Positions 1 to 8,367 of a stretch of 34,672 nucleotides of DNA are shown one piece after another; within the stretch, counting starts at the first letter, position 1; every line of letters begins with the position of its first letter. Where the stretch lies: assembly GCA_018712075.1 (NCBI GenBank), contig DVHN01000146.1, positions 1 to 34,672 on the forward strand, in the 5' to 3' direction. The notes under the pieces are model-generated. The model had not been told where the DNA came from. It saw only the letters and a program-made list of their open reading frames with translations, and ran no database searches. The position numbers were made by a program, and so were the translations under genes. Source of the DNA: Candidatus Fimimorpha faecalis (GTDB lineage: Bacteria > Bacillota > Clostridia > Lachnospirales > Lachnospiraceae).

Positions 1-38
1 AAAAACTCCGTCACACTCAACTGGCTAAAGCCAATAAT

Positions 39-86
39 AAAAAAAGGATGAAATCGTATCTCTCAATACAATCTCATCCTTTTTTA
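39..86 (-). terminator. Intrinsic terminator after greA
   Basis: An inverted repeat with arms AAAAAAAGGATGA (39-51) and TCATCCTTTTTT (74-85) lies 8 bp beyond the stop codon of the greA-type gene. On the minus strand the hairpin, whose inner part also pairs with G-U pairs, ends in a run of U residues. The A-run on the other side means it could work in both directions. Confidence 0.85.
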
Positions 87-93
87 ATTAATT

Positions 94-597
94 TTAATAG
101 CTCCGAATTTCGTCTTGGCTATCGTCTGTTGTATTTTCAATTGCTTTTACAATAATATAATATCCCATCCGCTCATTTACTGGTACATAAACACGATCAT
201 TTACTTTATGACCTAATAATGCCTTTCCCATTGGTGATTCAATGCTGATTTTTCCTTCTAAAGAATTTCCTCGAATGGAAGTTACTAAACGGAATGTTTC
301 GGTTTCCTCTTCTTCTTCAAAATAGACCGTTACGGTATTGTTTAATCCGATTTCATCCGATTTGGAGTTATCGGATACAATTTCGGCAGTTTTAATCAAA
401 CGTTCCAGATAACGGATTCGACTTTCATTGCGGTTTTTATCTTTTTTTGCAGCGTGATATTCAAAGTTTTCGCTCAGATCGCCATGTGCTCTTGCTTCTT
501 TTACTGCTTCTAATGCTTCTTTTCTTACTACTAATTTACGGTATTCGATTTCTTCTTTTATTTTTTGAATATCGCTTTCTGTCATCTGATTTCCCAT
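94..597 (-). CDS. greA: Transcription elongation factor GreA/GreB family
   Basis: Binds the secondary channel of RNA polymerase and stimulates cleavage of backtracked transcripts. The 167-residue protein has the family architecture. Its N-terminal coiled coil carries the acidic tip region (ARAHGDLSENFEYHAAK), where the conserved Asp and Glu help coordinate the catalytic Mg2+. The C-terminal FKBP-like domain carries SPMGKALLGHKVND. An upstream ATG at 624 is in frame, but AAAGGAG lies 7 nt before the ATG at 597, so the shorter start MGNQMTES is chosen. The C-terminal tail (ENTTDDSQDEIRSY) is slightly longer than usual. It stands alone with its own terminator and an extended -10 promoter upstream. 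Confidence 0.93.
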   Translation of the reverse strand: MGNQMTESDIQKIKEEIEYRKLVVRKEALEAVKEARAHGDLSENFEYHAAKKDKNRNESRIRYLERLIKTAEIVSDNSKSDEIGLNNTVTVYFEEEEETETFRLVTSIRGNSLEGKISIESPMGKALLGHKVNDRVYVPVNERMGYYIIVKAIENTTDDSQDEIRSY

Positions 598-634
598 AAG
601 GTTTCTCCTTTTTCTTTCTATCATTTATAGATAC

Positions 635-643
635 AGTATAACA
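635..643 (-). promoter_or_regulatory. Extended -10 promoter element of greA
   Basis: On the minus strand this reads TGTTATACT, that is a TGn extension plus a near-consensus -10 TATACT, about 40 nt upstream of the chosen greA start. No convincing -35 hexamer is visible, which is typical of extended -10 promoters. Read by eye only. Confidence 0.45.
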
Positions 644-761
644 TAAAAAATCGAATTCTGCATAAAAGAATATTACTAGCAAAAGAAGCCAGCCTTTTTT
701 GCATATCACAATCATTTTCTATCTCATATGCTCGCTTTCATTTAGAATAGTATCTTCTATG

Positions 762-812
762 AAAAAAAGAACTGTCTCTGACAATAAAACGTCCTGAAAA
801 CAGTTCTTTTTT
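762..812 (-). terminator. Terminator after the GH1 gene (bidirectional)
   Basis: Arms AAAAAAAGAACTGT (762-775) and ACAGTTCTTTTTT (800-812) form a long hairpin 24 bp past the GH1 stop codon. A/T runs on both sides give a U-tract on either strand. It closes the esterase/mutase/GH1 operon and insulates it from greA. Confidence 0.85.
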
Positions 813-835
813 GCTACTTCTTCGCAAACAGTTTT

Positions 836-2194
836 TTAAAGATTTTCTCCGTTTGTCTGAATTACATTTCGATACCAGTATCCTGAATCTTTGATGATTC
901 GCTTTTGGGTTGGATAGTCTACATAGACCATTCCAAAACGTTCGGAGTAACCGCATGCCCATTCAAAGTTATCCATGAATGACCAATGGAAGTATCCTCT
1001 GATGTCTGCTCCTTCCTCTGCTGCACGTTTTAATTCTCGTAAATAACGGTGCGTAAAGTCGATTCTCTGTGGATCGTGTACGTTTCCATCTAATGAGATT
1101 ACATCCTGACAGGATTGACCATTTTCTGTAATATAAAATGGTTTTTGATATCTTTCATACAAAAATTTGGTTCCCCAACGCAGACATTCTGGCGTCACTG
1201 GCCATTGAATTGCTGTTTTTGGAAATCCTGGATAACGTTTTACAATGACTGGATTACCATTTTCATCTGCTTTTACCATTTTTCCATTGTAAATATTTTG
1301 TCCATAGAAATCCAATGGCTGATGCATTAACTTCAAATCATCCTGTGTAATATTTGGAAGATATGGTTCGTACTTTTTCAATCCATCTTCTGGATAATGT
1401 CCAAGCATAACTGGATCACTCCACCAGCTTACATTCCATGTCCAGTTTTTCAAGTCAGGGCATTCAAACAGTTTTTTTCTGGCTGCCTCAACATCTGCTT
1501 CTTTTTCGGATGCTGGATAAAATACACCACAGGTTGGCGCATAACCAATCTGAATTGGCTGACTTGCATTCGCACGCAATTGTAAAACAGCTGCTCCATG
1601 CGCTTTCATTACATTATGTGCCATCTGGAATAAGTCTTTATTCATCAGATGAAGTCCCGGTGCATGTTCCCCACTTTGATATCCTAATCCAACGAAACAC
1701 TGTGGCTCATTCAATGTAAAGTAGTTTTTCACCATTGAAGAAAACTCTTTCGATACAACGGCTGCATACTCGCCAAACCAGTTTACAATATCTGGATTCA
1801 TCCAGCCGCCTTTCTGATACAGTGCATATGGCATTTCCCAATGAAACAGGGTAAGATATGGCTCAATTCCCGCCTGATTTAATTCCTCCAAAAGTCGTTT
1901 ATAAAAATCAATTCCTTTTTGATTGATACTTCCAACACCTTCTGGCATAATTCTAGCCCAATTAATAGAAAAACGGTATGCCTGCAATCCGATTTCTTTC
2001 ATTAACGAAACGTCCTCTTTGTATCTATGATAATGATCACAAGAAACATGCCCCGTATGTCCCTCGTAGACATGCCCTGCTTCCTGTTCGTATACATCCC
2101 ATAAATCAAGACCTTTTCCATCTTCCAAATAGGCGCCCTCTACTTGGTGGGCAGACGTTGCTGCACCCCATACAAAATCTTTTGAAAATCCCAT
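836..2194 (-). CDS. GH1 family beta-glycosidase (beta-glucosidase/beta-mannosidase type)
   Basis: A retaining beta-glycosidase of 452 residues, the normal GH1 length and full TIM barrel. The acid/base Glu163 lies in FTLNEP and the nucleophile Glu357 in YITENG. The N-terminal FVWGAATSAHQVEG and C-terminal GYFHWSFMDNFEWACGYSERFG signatures are intact. There is no signal peptide, so it acts in the cytoplasm on imported oligosaccharides. It is the last gene of an operon with a phosphosugar mutase and two acetylesterases. That context suggests trimming of gluco/manno-oligosaccharides after deacetylation. The sequence alone cannot separate beta-glucosidase, beta-mannosidase and 6-phospho-beta-glucosidase activities. 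Confidence 0.93.
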   Translation of the reverse strand: MGFSKDFVWGAATSAHQVEGAYLEDGKGLDLWDVYEQEAGHVYEGHTGHVSCDHYHRYKEDVSLMKEIGLQAYRFSINWARIMPEGVGSINQKGIDFYKRLLEELNQAGIEPYLTLFHWEMPYALYQKGGWMNPDIVNWFGEYAAVVSKEFSSMVKNYFTLNEPQCFVGLGYQSGEHAPGLHLMNKDLFQMAHNVMKAHGAAVLQLRANASQPIQIGYAPTCGVFYPASEKEADVEAARKKLFECPDLKNWTWNVSWWSDPVMLGHYPEDGLKKYEPYLPNITQDDLKLMHQPLDFYGQNIYNGKMVKADENGNPVIVKRYPGFPKTAIQWPVTPECLRWGTKFLYERYQKPFYITENGQSCQDVISLDGNVHDPQRIDFTHRYLRELKRAAEEGADIRGYFHWSFMDNFEWACGYSERFGMVYVDYPTQKRIIKDSGYWYRNVIQTNGENL

Positions 2195-2234
2195 CGTTCC
2201 TTACCCCTCTAATCAAACGATTGCTTTATTTTAT

Positions 2235-3962
2235 TTATTGTGGAATTAAGCTTGTCATTGCCTCTGTCAGCTGCTCTAACCTGTTTTGTGCATCCTGCAT
2301 ATCAATTCCCTTTACGCCCATATAAAGTTTTACTTTTGGTTCCGTTCCAGACGGACGCACACAGCACCATGCCTGATCTTCCAATTCAAAGTAGAGTACA
2401 TTGGATTTTGGAAGTCCTGTTTTGGTTGTTTCACCTGTTACATCGTTTTGAATGATATCTTCTTCATAGTCACGGAATGCCAATACCTTATATTCTCCAA
2501 TTTGTTTTGGAGGATTGCTGCGGAAACTCTTCAGAATCTCTTGAATTTTAACGGCTCCTTCTTGTCCTTTTAAAGTTAACGTATAAAGTCCTTCCTTATA
2601 ATATCCATATTTTTCAAATAAGACTAACATCTGATCCCAAAGGGTCAATCCTTTACTCTTATAATAGGCAGCAGCTTCACAAAGTGCCATGACCGCCACA
2701 ACAGCATCTTTATCTCTTGCATGAGTTCCAACTAAGCATCCATAGCTTTCTTCATAGCCAAATAAGTAGGTATGGTTATGGTTTTGCTCAAATAATTTGA
2801 TTTGTTCTCCAATATACTTAAATCCTGTTAATGTTTCAATGATGTCAACGCCATATTCTTTCGCAACTGCCTGTGACATATTTCCTGATACAATGGTTGT
2901 AACGATGGCACCATCTTCAGGAAGCATCCCTTTTTCTTTTCTTTGGGACAATTCATACTCGCAAATAATCATACCTGACATATTACCTGTGAATGCCATA
3001 TATTCCCCTGTTTTGCTGTCTTTTGCATATACCCCCAAACGATCTGCATCTGGGTCCGTTGCCAGTACTAAATCGGCATCCACTTTTTTTGCCAATTCTA
3101 ACGCAAGTGCAAATGCTTTTTTATCTTCTGGATTTGGATAACTTACAGTTGGGAAGTTTCCGTCTGGTTTTTCTTGTTCTGGAACTACGATTACTTGTTC
3201 AAATCCAAGTTCGGAAAGAACACGTCGAACAGGAAGATTTCCCGTTCCATGCAATGGAGTATAAACAATCTTTAGTGATTTTGCCTGTTCTTTAATTACT
3301 TCTGGATTTAAAACTAATTTCTTCAATGCTTCCATATAACTTGCATCAATTTCTTCGCCAATCATTTGCAGTAATCCCGATTGTTGGGCTTCTTCTCTGC
3401 TCATTGTCTTTACCGTTGTCAGATCGGTAATTGCATTGACACGGGCAATAATCTGTTCGTCCTTTGGATAAGTAATCTGAGCGCCATCCTCCCAGTACAC
3501 TTTATATCCATTGTACTCTGGTGGGTTATGGCTTGCTGTTACAACAATTCCAGCAATACATCCAAGTTCTCTTAATGCAAACGATAACTCTGGAGTTGGG
3601 CGCAGTGATTCAAACAGCCATGTCCGAATTCCATTGGCACATAGGCATCTCGCTGCTTCTTCTGCAAATTCAGGTGACATATTTCTGGAGTCGAATGCAA
3701 TTGCAACTCCCTTTTCCTGTCCATTTTCCTCGATAATAAAATTAGCCAGACCCTGAGTTGCTTTTCGCACCGTATAAATATTCATACGATTGGTACCTGC
3801 TCCAATAACGCCTCTCAACCCGCCTGTACCAAAGGCAAGATCTTTATAAAACCGATCCGAAATTTCCTTTTCATCTCCTGCAATGTTTTTTAATTCTTTT
3901 CTCGTTTTTTCATCAAAATATGGGTTTTCACACCATTCCTGATACTTCTTCATTACATCCAT
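2235..3962 (-). CDS. Alpha-D-phosphohexomutase (phosphoglucomutase/phosphomannomutase)
   Basis: Interconverts hexose 1-phosphate and 6-phosphate through a phosphoserine intermediate. The 575 residues match the long PgcA-type family. Visible motifs are the phosphoserine loop VTASHNP (Ser144), the Mg2+ loop DPDADR (about 303-308), the sugar-binding loop GYEESYG, and the C-terminal phosphate-binding RPSGTEPK. Start supported by GAAGAGG just upstream of the ATG. It sits between the acetylesterases and GH1 with short gaps (32 and 40 bp). In mannan loci such a mutase channels mannose 1-phosphate or glucose 1-phosphate made by phosphorolysis. No GH130 phosphorylase is present in this window, so the local phosphosugar source is unknown. 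Confidence 0.93.
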   Translation of the reverse strand: MDVMKKYQEWCENPYFDEKTRKELKNIAGDEKEISDRFYKDLAFGTGGLRGVIGAGTNRMNIYTVRKATQGLANFIIEENGQEKGVAIAFDSRNMSPEFAEEAARCLCANGIRTWLFESLRPTPELSFALRELGCIAGIVVTASHNPPEYNGYKVYWEDGAQITYPKDEQIIARVNAITDLTTVKTMSREEAQQSGLLQMIGEEIDASYMEALKKLVLNPEVIKEQAKSLKIVYTPLHGTGNLPVRRVLSELGFEQVIVVPEQEKPDGNFPTVSYPNPEDKKAFALALELAKKVDADLVLATDPDADRLGVYAKDSKTGEYMAFTGNMSGMIICEYELSQRKEKGMLPEDGAIVTTIVSGNMSQAVAKEYGVDIIETLTGFKYIGEQIKLFEQNHNHTYLFGYEESYGCLVGTHARDKDAVVAVMALCEAAAYYKSKGLTLWDQMLVLFEKYGYYKEGLYTLTLKGQEGAVKIQEILKSFRSNPPKQIGEYKVLAFRDYEEDIIQNDVTGETTKTGLPKSNVLYFELEDQAWCCVRPSGTEPKVKLYMGVKGIDMQDAQNRLEQLTEAMTSLIPQ

Positions 3963-3994
3963 ATTTACCTCTTCTCCTTTTTTACATATAGCTC

Positions 3995-5104
3995 TTAATC
4001 CGTGATTATGGACACAAGATAGAATTCTCCTGCCTGTTCTGGACTATCTTGAACAATTTCAATTTCTAATGTATGCGTCTTCTTTTCTCCGCCATGTAAA
4101 ATGGTTTGCAAATATAAGCAATCTCCCCATGTCTCGTCAAAATTAGCATCCAGACGGATTGGATGGGCAACGTCTCCATCCAAAATTGCATTTGCAACGG
4201 GACGTGGCTGATGAATTGATTTTAAATATTGAATGGAAATTCCAGAACATTCCAATTCAAATATAATTTTTTCTCCTTTTCTTTCTGCGATCCAACCATT
4301 TTTATATAAATCCAACATCGCAGTCCGTTCTCTTGGATCGGTCATAAATCCCTCTAATTTTGGTCTGCAATTCGTAATCTGCCAGCGTTTGGCATGTTCA
4401 TAACGGTTTTCTGTCATTGGAACAGGGTAGTTTGGTTCGATTTCTTCTATATTAATATCTTTATAAACTACATCAAGGAAATGAGTAATCATTTCCGCAA
4501 CCAATTCATGTCCTTTATCATTTGGATGCAAATGATCGGGTGTAATTTCTTCTTCTTTATAGCTGCCCGTTTGAATCATTTGATAAATACTATCTTTCAT
4601 ACTAACACAAGGAATCTGATAATATGCTCCAATCTGATTATGAAATTCCTGTGCATTCGTTCCCGTATCATAATAAACATTATTCATAATGACAACGGCT
4701 GGCTTTGTCTCATCCCCATAAACCTGACGAATGACTCCTTCATATGTTTCCTGAAAAAATGTTGTTGATTCATCATTGACTGTAAAATCCACAACAACAA
4801 AATCAGGACGGTAACGCATCAAATCTTCCCATGTTCTTGCTGCTCCATAGAGTGATGTGGTACCTCCAATTCCAGCATTAATATAAGAAAATTCACTTTG
4901 AGGAAATTTCTTTTGCCACCATTGATGTACAAGCGCTGCATAGCAAGTTTCCTTCGTGGACGCCAAACTTCCCTGTGTAATAGAGCCGCCCAGAAAACCG
5001 ATATGCAGCTTTTCTCCCTGTTCTGCACGTTTCATCAACCGTTTTAGTCTTGTATGATTTCCTCTTACTGCCAGACTTGCCTGCAATGCTTCTATCTCAT
5101 TCAT
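3995..5104 (-). CDS. SGNH-fold acetylesterase, CE17-like
   Basis: A cytoplasmic SGNH hydrolase (369 residues) predicted to remove O-acetyl groups from manno-oligosaccharides. Block I is GGSITQG (nucleophile Ser41), block II AGIGGT, block III TVND (Asn110), and block V DHLHPNDKGH (Asp190, His193). After about residue 225 a second, beta-rich domain (about 280-369) ends the protein, consistent with a CBM35-like module as in CE17. The open frame extends to 5263 inside the next gene, but AGAGGAGGAAAG sits just before the ATG at 5104, so that start is used. It is paired with a CE2-like gene upstream, as in the Roseburia intestinalis mannan locus. The CE17 assignment is by resemblance and context, not by search. 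Confidence 0.75.
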   Translation of the reverse strand: MNEIEALQASLAVRGNHTRLKRLMKRAEQGEKLHIGFLGGSITQGSLASTKETCYAALVHQWWQKKFPQSEFSYINAGIGGTTSLYGAARTWEDLMRYRPDFVVVDFTVNDESTTFFQETYEGVIRQVYGDETKPAVVIMNNVYYDTGTNAQEFHNQIGAYYQIPCVSMKDSIYQMIQTGSYKEEEITPDHLHPNDKGHELVAEMITHFLDVVYKDINIEEIEPNYPVPMTENRYEHAKRWQITNCRPKLEGFMTDPRERTAMLDLYKNGWIAERKGEKIIFELECSGISIQYLKSIHQPRPVANAILDGDVAHPIRLDANFDETWGDCLYLQTILHGGEKKTHTLEIEIVQDSPEQAGEFYLVSIITD

Positions 5105-5120
5105 ATAAATCTTTCCTCCT

Positions 5121-6164
5121 CTACGCTTCCCATATATTCTCCCCAAAACTAGTAATAAATTCTGACAGTTCTTCTGCCATTGTTTCTGCTTCAGGTATTC
5201 GGATATGTCCTGGGGTCTGACAGCCATTTTGACTATATAAGAAATGCACGATTTTTGGATCATTCATCTGTCTGCACACTTCATCAATTGCATCATCCCA
5301 TTGTGGACTATGCTCTAATATGGTAGTTGTAAGAATGATAAGGGCATTTGGATATTTTTCCCGAATTTGATGAATCCATTGCTTATAATGCGCTTTCCAG
5401 ACGTTTGCTTTTTCACCATTTGGATCATCTCTCATATAGTCTTCTGGATGGCTGTCATTTTGTCCAATTGCCACGATTACAACATGAGGTATATATTGAT
5501 GAAAATCCCATTTTGTAACAGCTCCCAGTTCTGGATTATAATGAACTTTATCCCAGATTGATTCCATACCAATATAGTTTGGTCCACAAAACCATCCCGT
5601 TCCATCCATTAATGCAGCTCCGCCTTGTGCAATATCGTGCAATTGTGCCTTTAATTTTCTCGCCGTTATCCAACTATAAGAATACCAGCTGTTTGAGTAC
5701 TGTCCATTATGCTCTGGATCTGGCTTTCCTGTATATTCCACAGCTTCTGAAACTTCCCCAGCTGAAATGGAGTCTCCAAAAACTTCTATTTTTCTAGCTG
5801 GTTTTGGCAATGGTTCCAATATCCTTCCAGAATTTGGGATTTCAAATCCGCAAAAAGTAAATTCATGACAACTGTCCTGTCTTTTAAAAAGCATCAGAGT
5901 ATGTTCGCCATCGTCCAAATCCCTTCCAAGACAAATGACCTGTCCACCATCCTTTAATTGTATTTTCGTTTGCGTTCCATCTAATATTACTCCAATATAG
6001 TTATCCCAATACAATCTTTGATTTTCCAACACAACCTGAATTTCCGAGCCATAAAAACGGATTGTAACCGAGCTGCATGGAAACACAAATATCGGACGCT
6101 CTGGATCGCTGTTATCAATTCTTCCGCTATATTGTAATTTTTCACAGCTTGCTTTTATAAACAT
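5121..6164 (-). CDS. Carbohydrate esterase family 2-like acetylesterase
   Basis: Two domains are visible. An N-terminal beta-sandwich (about 1-115) of the CE2 type is followed by an SGNH hydrolase domain. Nucleophile Ser132 is in FGDSISAG, the oxyanion Gly lies around QGGA (180-183), Asn236 is in IGQND, and the probable catalytic His320 is in CQTPGH. CE2 enzymes often work with a Ser-His dyad, and no clear Asp precedes this His. There is no signal peptide, so it is intracellular. It is the first gene of the operon, 16 bp from the CE17-like gene. CE2 and CE17 together are known to remove acetyls from different mannose hydroxyls, so this gene is probably part of such a complementary pair. Confidence 0.8.
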   Translation of the reverse strand: MFIKASCEKLQYSGRIDNSDPERPIFVFPCSSVTIRFYGSEIQVVLENQRLYWDNYIGVILDGTQTKIQLKDGGQVICLGRDLDDGEHTLMLFKRQDSCHEFTFCGFEIPNSGRILEPLPKPARKIEVFGDSISAGEVSEAVEYTGKPDPEHNGQYSNSWYSYSWITARKLKAQLHDIAQGGAALMDGTGWFCGPNYIGMESIWDKVHYNPELGAVTKWDFHQYIPHVVIVAIGQNDSHPEDYMRDDPNGEKANVWKAHYKQWIHQIREKYPNALIILTTTILEHSPQWDDAIDEVCRQMNDPKIVHFLYSQNGCQTPGHIRIPEAETMAEELSEFITSFGENIWEA

Positions 6165-6594
6165 ACCATCACCTATTTCTTTCTATTTTCTCTTGTTTGC
6201 CTTATTTTTTCACTGCGGGATAGTTTAAGTTGAATAAACGGCAAAAACTACTTAATAAATATAGATTAACTCCCATAGCTATACCCTATATTTTTAAGTT
6301 ATTTTAAGTATATATTTTAACTTTATTAATTTCAAGTGTGTTTTCTTTGTATTTCTGTATTATATTGGTTTTTTCTACTTTTTTCACTAATATTTTTAAA
6401 TACCACCGAACTAATCCTACTTTTTTGACAGTTTTATTAAATACTCCCTTAAAATTTATCCACATTTTTATATTTAATTATTGATTTTTTTAATCTTTCA
6501 GCGTACAATAATAATAAATTTAGCTTTTAGTTTTAAGCTATATTTTTTTACTAAATCAAATTTTAAATGCGTTTATTAAAAAGGAGTATTCATT
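6165..6594. promoter_or_regulatory. Divergent regulatory region between CE2 operon and AraC gene
   Basis: This 430-bp, very AT-rich gap contains no gene. For the minus-strand operon a good promoter is visible: TTGAAA at 6330-6335, 17 bp, TATACT at 6307-6312. An inverted repeat AAGTTA (6296-6301)/TAACTT (6318-6323) brackets that -10 box, and GTTTA/TAAAC (6223-6227/6235-6239) lies in the leader. For the AraC gene, TTGACA (6425-6430) precedes a weak TTAAAA/TAAAAT -10. A further inverted repeat, TAGCTT/AAGCTA, lies at 6521-6540. These repeats are candidate operators of the divergent AraC regulator. Confidence 0.5.
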
Positions 6595-7425
6595 ATGACC
6601 TATCCAATCCCTCATACCTCTAATTCCAGTATTCCGTCCCTAGTTTTCATTCATCAATATGAAGAACATCATTCGCTCCAAAACTTTCGCTTTTTTGAAT
6701 GTTCGGACAACAATAGCTACCTCTATATTTATATGAATCGTGGTTCCATGCGTTTAATTACCTTTGAAGATAACTACTTAGTTGAGTCTTCCAATCTGGT
6801 GTTTTTGCCCTATTCTCCTGGTATGCAGTTAAAATCCAATGGCTGTGCTATGCTGCATTTTTCTATTCTCTATTTATCAGGTAACCTTTTGCCTTGTTTT
6901 TACGCACGTTATATGGCCCAATCACTCTCCCCAGTATTAAAACCACTTTGCTCCAATGGATTTACAGAAATCCTTACGAAACTCCAAGACATTCCTTCGA
7001 TAATTCTTCCAAAATCAGAACTTTATGTTTCACGCTTGTTAACTGACTTAATTGCCGATACAGTTTTTGCTCGAGACTTACAATTGACTTACTCAGATGT
7101 ACCCGATTACTTACTTGCAATTCAAAAACAGTTTCATAATCATTTGGAAGAAAACTATACTTTGGACGGCCTTGCTCATATGTTCCACGTCAATAAATAC
7201 AAGTTAATCAAAGAGTTTAAAGAGTTCTTTTTTCTGCCTCCAATGCAATATCTGCTCAATCTTCGTCTAAAAAAGGCGCAGGAATTATTACGTCTATCTA
7301 ATTTAAAGGTTTCCGAAATTGCCCAAAAAACTGGGTTTTCCAATACCAATTATTTCATTCATCTGTTCAAAAAGAAAACTGGTTTTTCACCAAGCGATTT
7401 CCGTAATCGTCCGCTATCCAATTAA
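6595..7425 (+). CDS. AraC family transcriptional regulator
   Basis: A 276-residue regulator. The N-terminal half (about 1-165) is a cupin-like sugar-sensing domain with weak similarity. The C-terminal half (about 175-272) holds two helix-turn-helix motifs, of which the second (LKVSEIAQKTGFSNTNYFIHLFKKKTGFSPSDFR) is the classic AraC signature. Start supported by AAGGAG 8 nt upstream of the ATG. It is transcribed away from the acetylesterase/mutase/GH1 operon, and AraC regulators in this position usually activate the adjacent glycan operon. The inducer is presumably an oligosaccharide (inference). Confidence 0.9.
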   Translation: MTYPIPHTSNSSIPSLVFIHQYEEHHSLQNFRFFECSDNNSYLYIYMNRGSMRLITFEDNYLVESSNLVFLPYSPGMQLKSNGCAMLHFSILYLSGNLLPCFYARYMAQSLSPVLKPLCSNGFTEILTKLQDIPSIILPKSELYVSRLLTDLIADTVFARDLQLTYSDVPDYLLAIQKQFHNHLEENYTLDGLAHMFHVNKYKLIKEFKEFFFLPPMQYLLNLRLKKAQELLRLSNLKVSEIAQKTGFSNTNYFIHLFKKKTGFSPSDFRNRPLSN

Positions 7426-7445
7426 TAAAAAAGAAGCAGAACAAA

Positions 7446-7476
7446 AAGACGGCATAGCTGTTAAGCCATCCGTCTT
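7446..7476 (-). terminator. Terminator between convergent AraC and isomerase genes
   Basis: Arms AAGACGG (7446-7452) and CCGTCTT (7470-7476) form a hairpin in the 76-bp convergent gap. On the minus strand the stem is followed by a U-run, terminating the isomerase gene. The T-rich sequence on the plus strand may also serve the AraC gene. Confidence 0.75.
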
Positions 7477-7501
7477 ATTTCTATTTTATTCTTTTTCTTG
7501 A

Positions 7502-8140
7502 TTACGCTAAAATTTCTTTTACACATGCGGCGATCTTATCCGATTTACAGTTTGCAAAGAAGTATTCTTGGAAATGTTCTCCTGCCAATGCTCCTTTTAC
7601 TAAATCCTGGTCTAAGTTTTTCAGAATCGTACAAATATCCTGATAAGTTACTTTCTTTACTTCATCTAAAATACGCTTATTTCTTTGCTCTGGAACTGCA
7701 CGTTCTCTTGGATAGCCCTGTCCGCTTTCTTCACAGAATAATTTTTCAAAAATATATTCCAAATTTAAGTCTCCGCCCCAGCCAAATCCTTTGGCAAATG
7801 GAATTGCAATTGCATTTCCATCATTAATTTGTGCAAATGTATAGGCATCCAATGGGTCTTCCACATGTCCGCAGATTACACCTGGGAAGGAATTGCAGGC
7901 AAGCATTGCTCCTTCTCCAGTGCCACATCCTGTAATCACATAATCGGCTGCACCTGAATTTAATAATACTGCTGCTAAAATTCCAACTTGTACATAGGTC
8001 AGCTGTGCTTCATCTTCTGCCGTATACATTCCGTAATTATCTACAACAAATCCCATTGGCTCTACAACTTTTTTTAATGCATGTTCAATCATTGCATTTT
8101 TTGCACCCTGACTATTTTCATTAATTAAAGCGATTCTCAT
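7502..8140 (-). CDS. RpiB/LacA/LacB family sugar isomerase, DhuI-like
   Basis: A Rossmann-like RpiB/LacAB fold isomerase of 212 residues, longer than typical RpiB (about 150) because of a C-terminal extension from about residue 140. The active-site Cys72 lies in GCGTGEG and the conserved NDGNAIAIPFAKGFGWGG follows. It neighbours kduD and kduI. A streptococcal member of this fold group, DhuI, isomerises 4-deoxy-5-ketouronate from unsaturated glucuronate or iduronate, so the same role is likely here. Other possibilities are a different uronate or pentose phosphate isomerase. RBS GAGGAAT precedes the ATG. It is separated from kduD by a 227-bp structured gap and so may be independently controlled. 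Confidence 0.75.
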   Translation of the reverse strand: MRIALINENSQGAKNAMIEHALKKVVEPMGFVVDNYGMYTAEDEAQLTYVQVGILAAVLLNSGAADYVITGCGTGEGAMLACNSFPGVICGHVEDPLDAYTFAQINDGNAIAIPFAKGFGWGGDLNLEYIFEKLFCEESGQGYPRERAVPEQRNKRILDEVKKVTYQDICTILKNLDQDLVKGALAGEHFQEYFFANCKSDKIAACVKEILA

Positions 8141-8193
8141 AAATTTATTCCTCTATTCTTTTTCTATTTCTTTCATTCTGATTAATAACAATT

Positions 8194-8351
8194 TGTGCTC
8201 CATTACCCTGTATCGGTTTCCCACGCCGTACTGTAATGGAGCACACCCCTTGTTTTTTGCTGAAATCCCCAGTAAATTACTATAAAAGTGTCATCATAAC
8301 TTTTATATTATGAAAACTGGAAGACTACGGAGGTTCAAATGCCTTCCAGTT
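8194..8351 (-). other. Three consecutive hairpins between kduD and the isomerase gene
   Basis: Three perfect inverted repeats fill this gap. TGTGCTCCATTAC/GTAATGGAGCACA lies at 8194-8206/8233-8245, TATAAAAGT/ACTTTTATA at 8281-8289/8299-8307, and AACTGGAAG/CTTCCAGTT at 8315-8323/8343-8351. Read on the minus strand, the hairpin nearest kduD ends in TTTT and is a plausible terminator. The hairpin nearest the isomerase has a 13-bp stem, a 26-nt loop and no U-run. The set may be a structured leader, a processing site or an attenuator. Confidence 0.55.
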
Positions 8352-8367
8352 ATTCAAGCATAGTTAA

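Noticed and set aside
5105-5263. N-terminal extension of the CE17-like protein
   Set aside because: It overlaps the CE2-like gene, lacks family similarity, and a strong ribosome binding site precedes the ATG at 5104.
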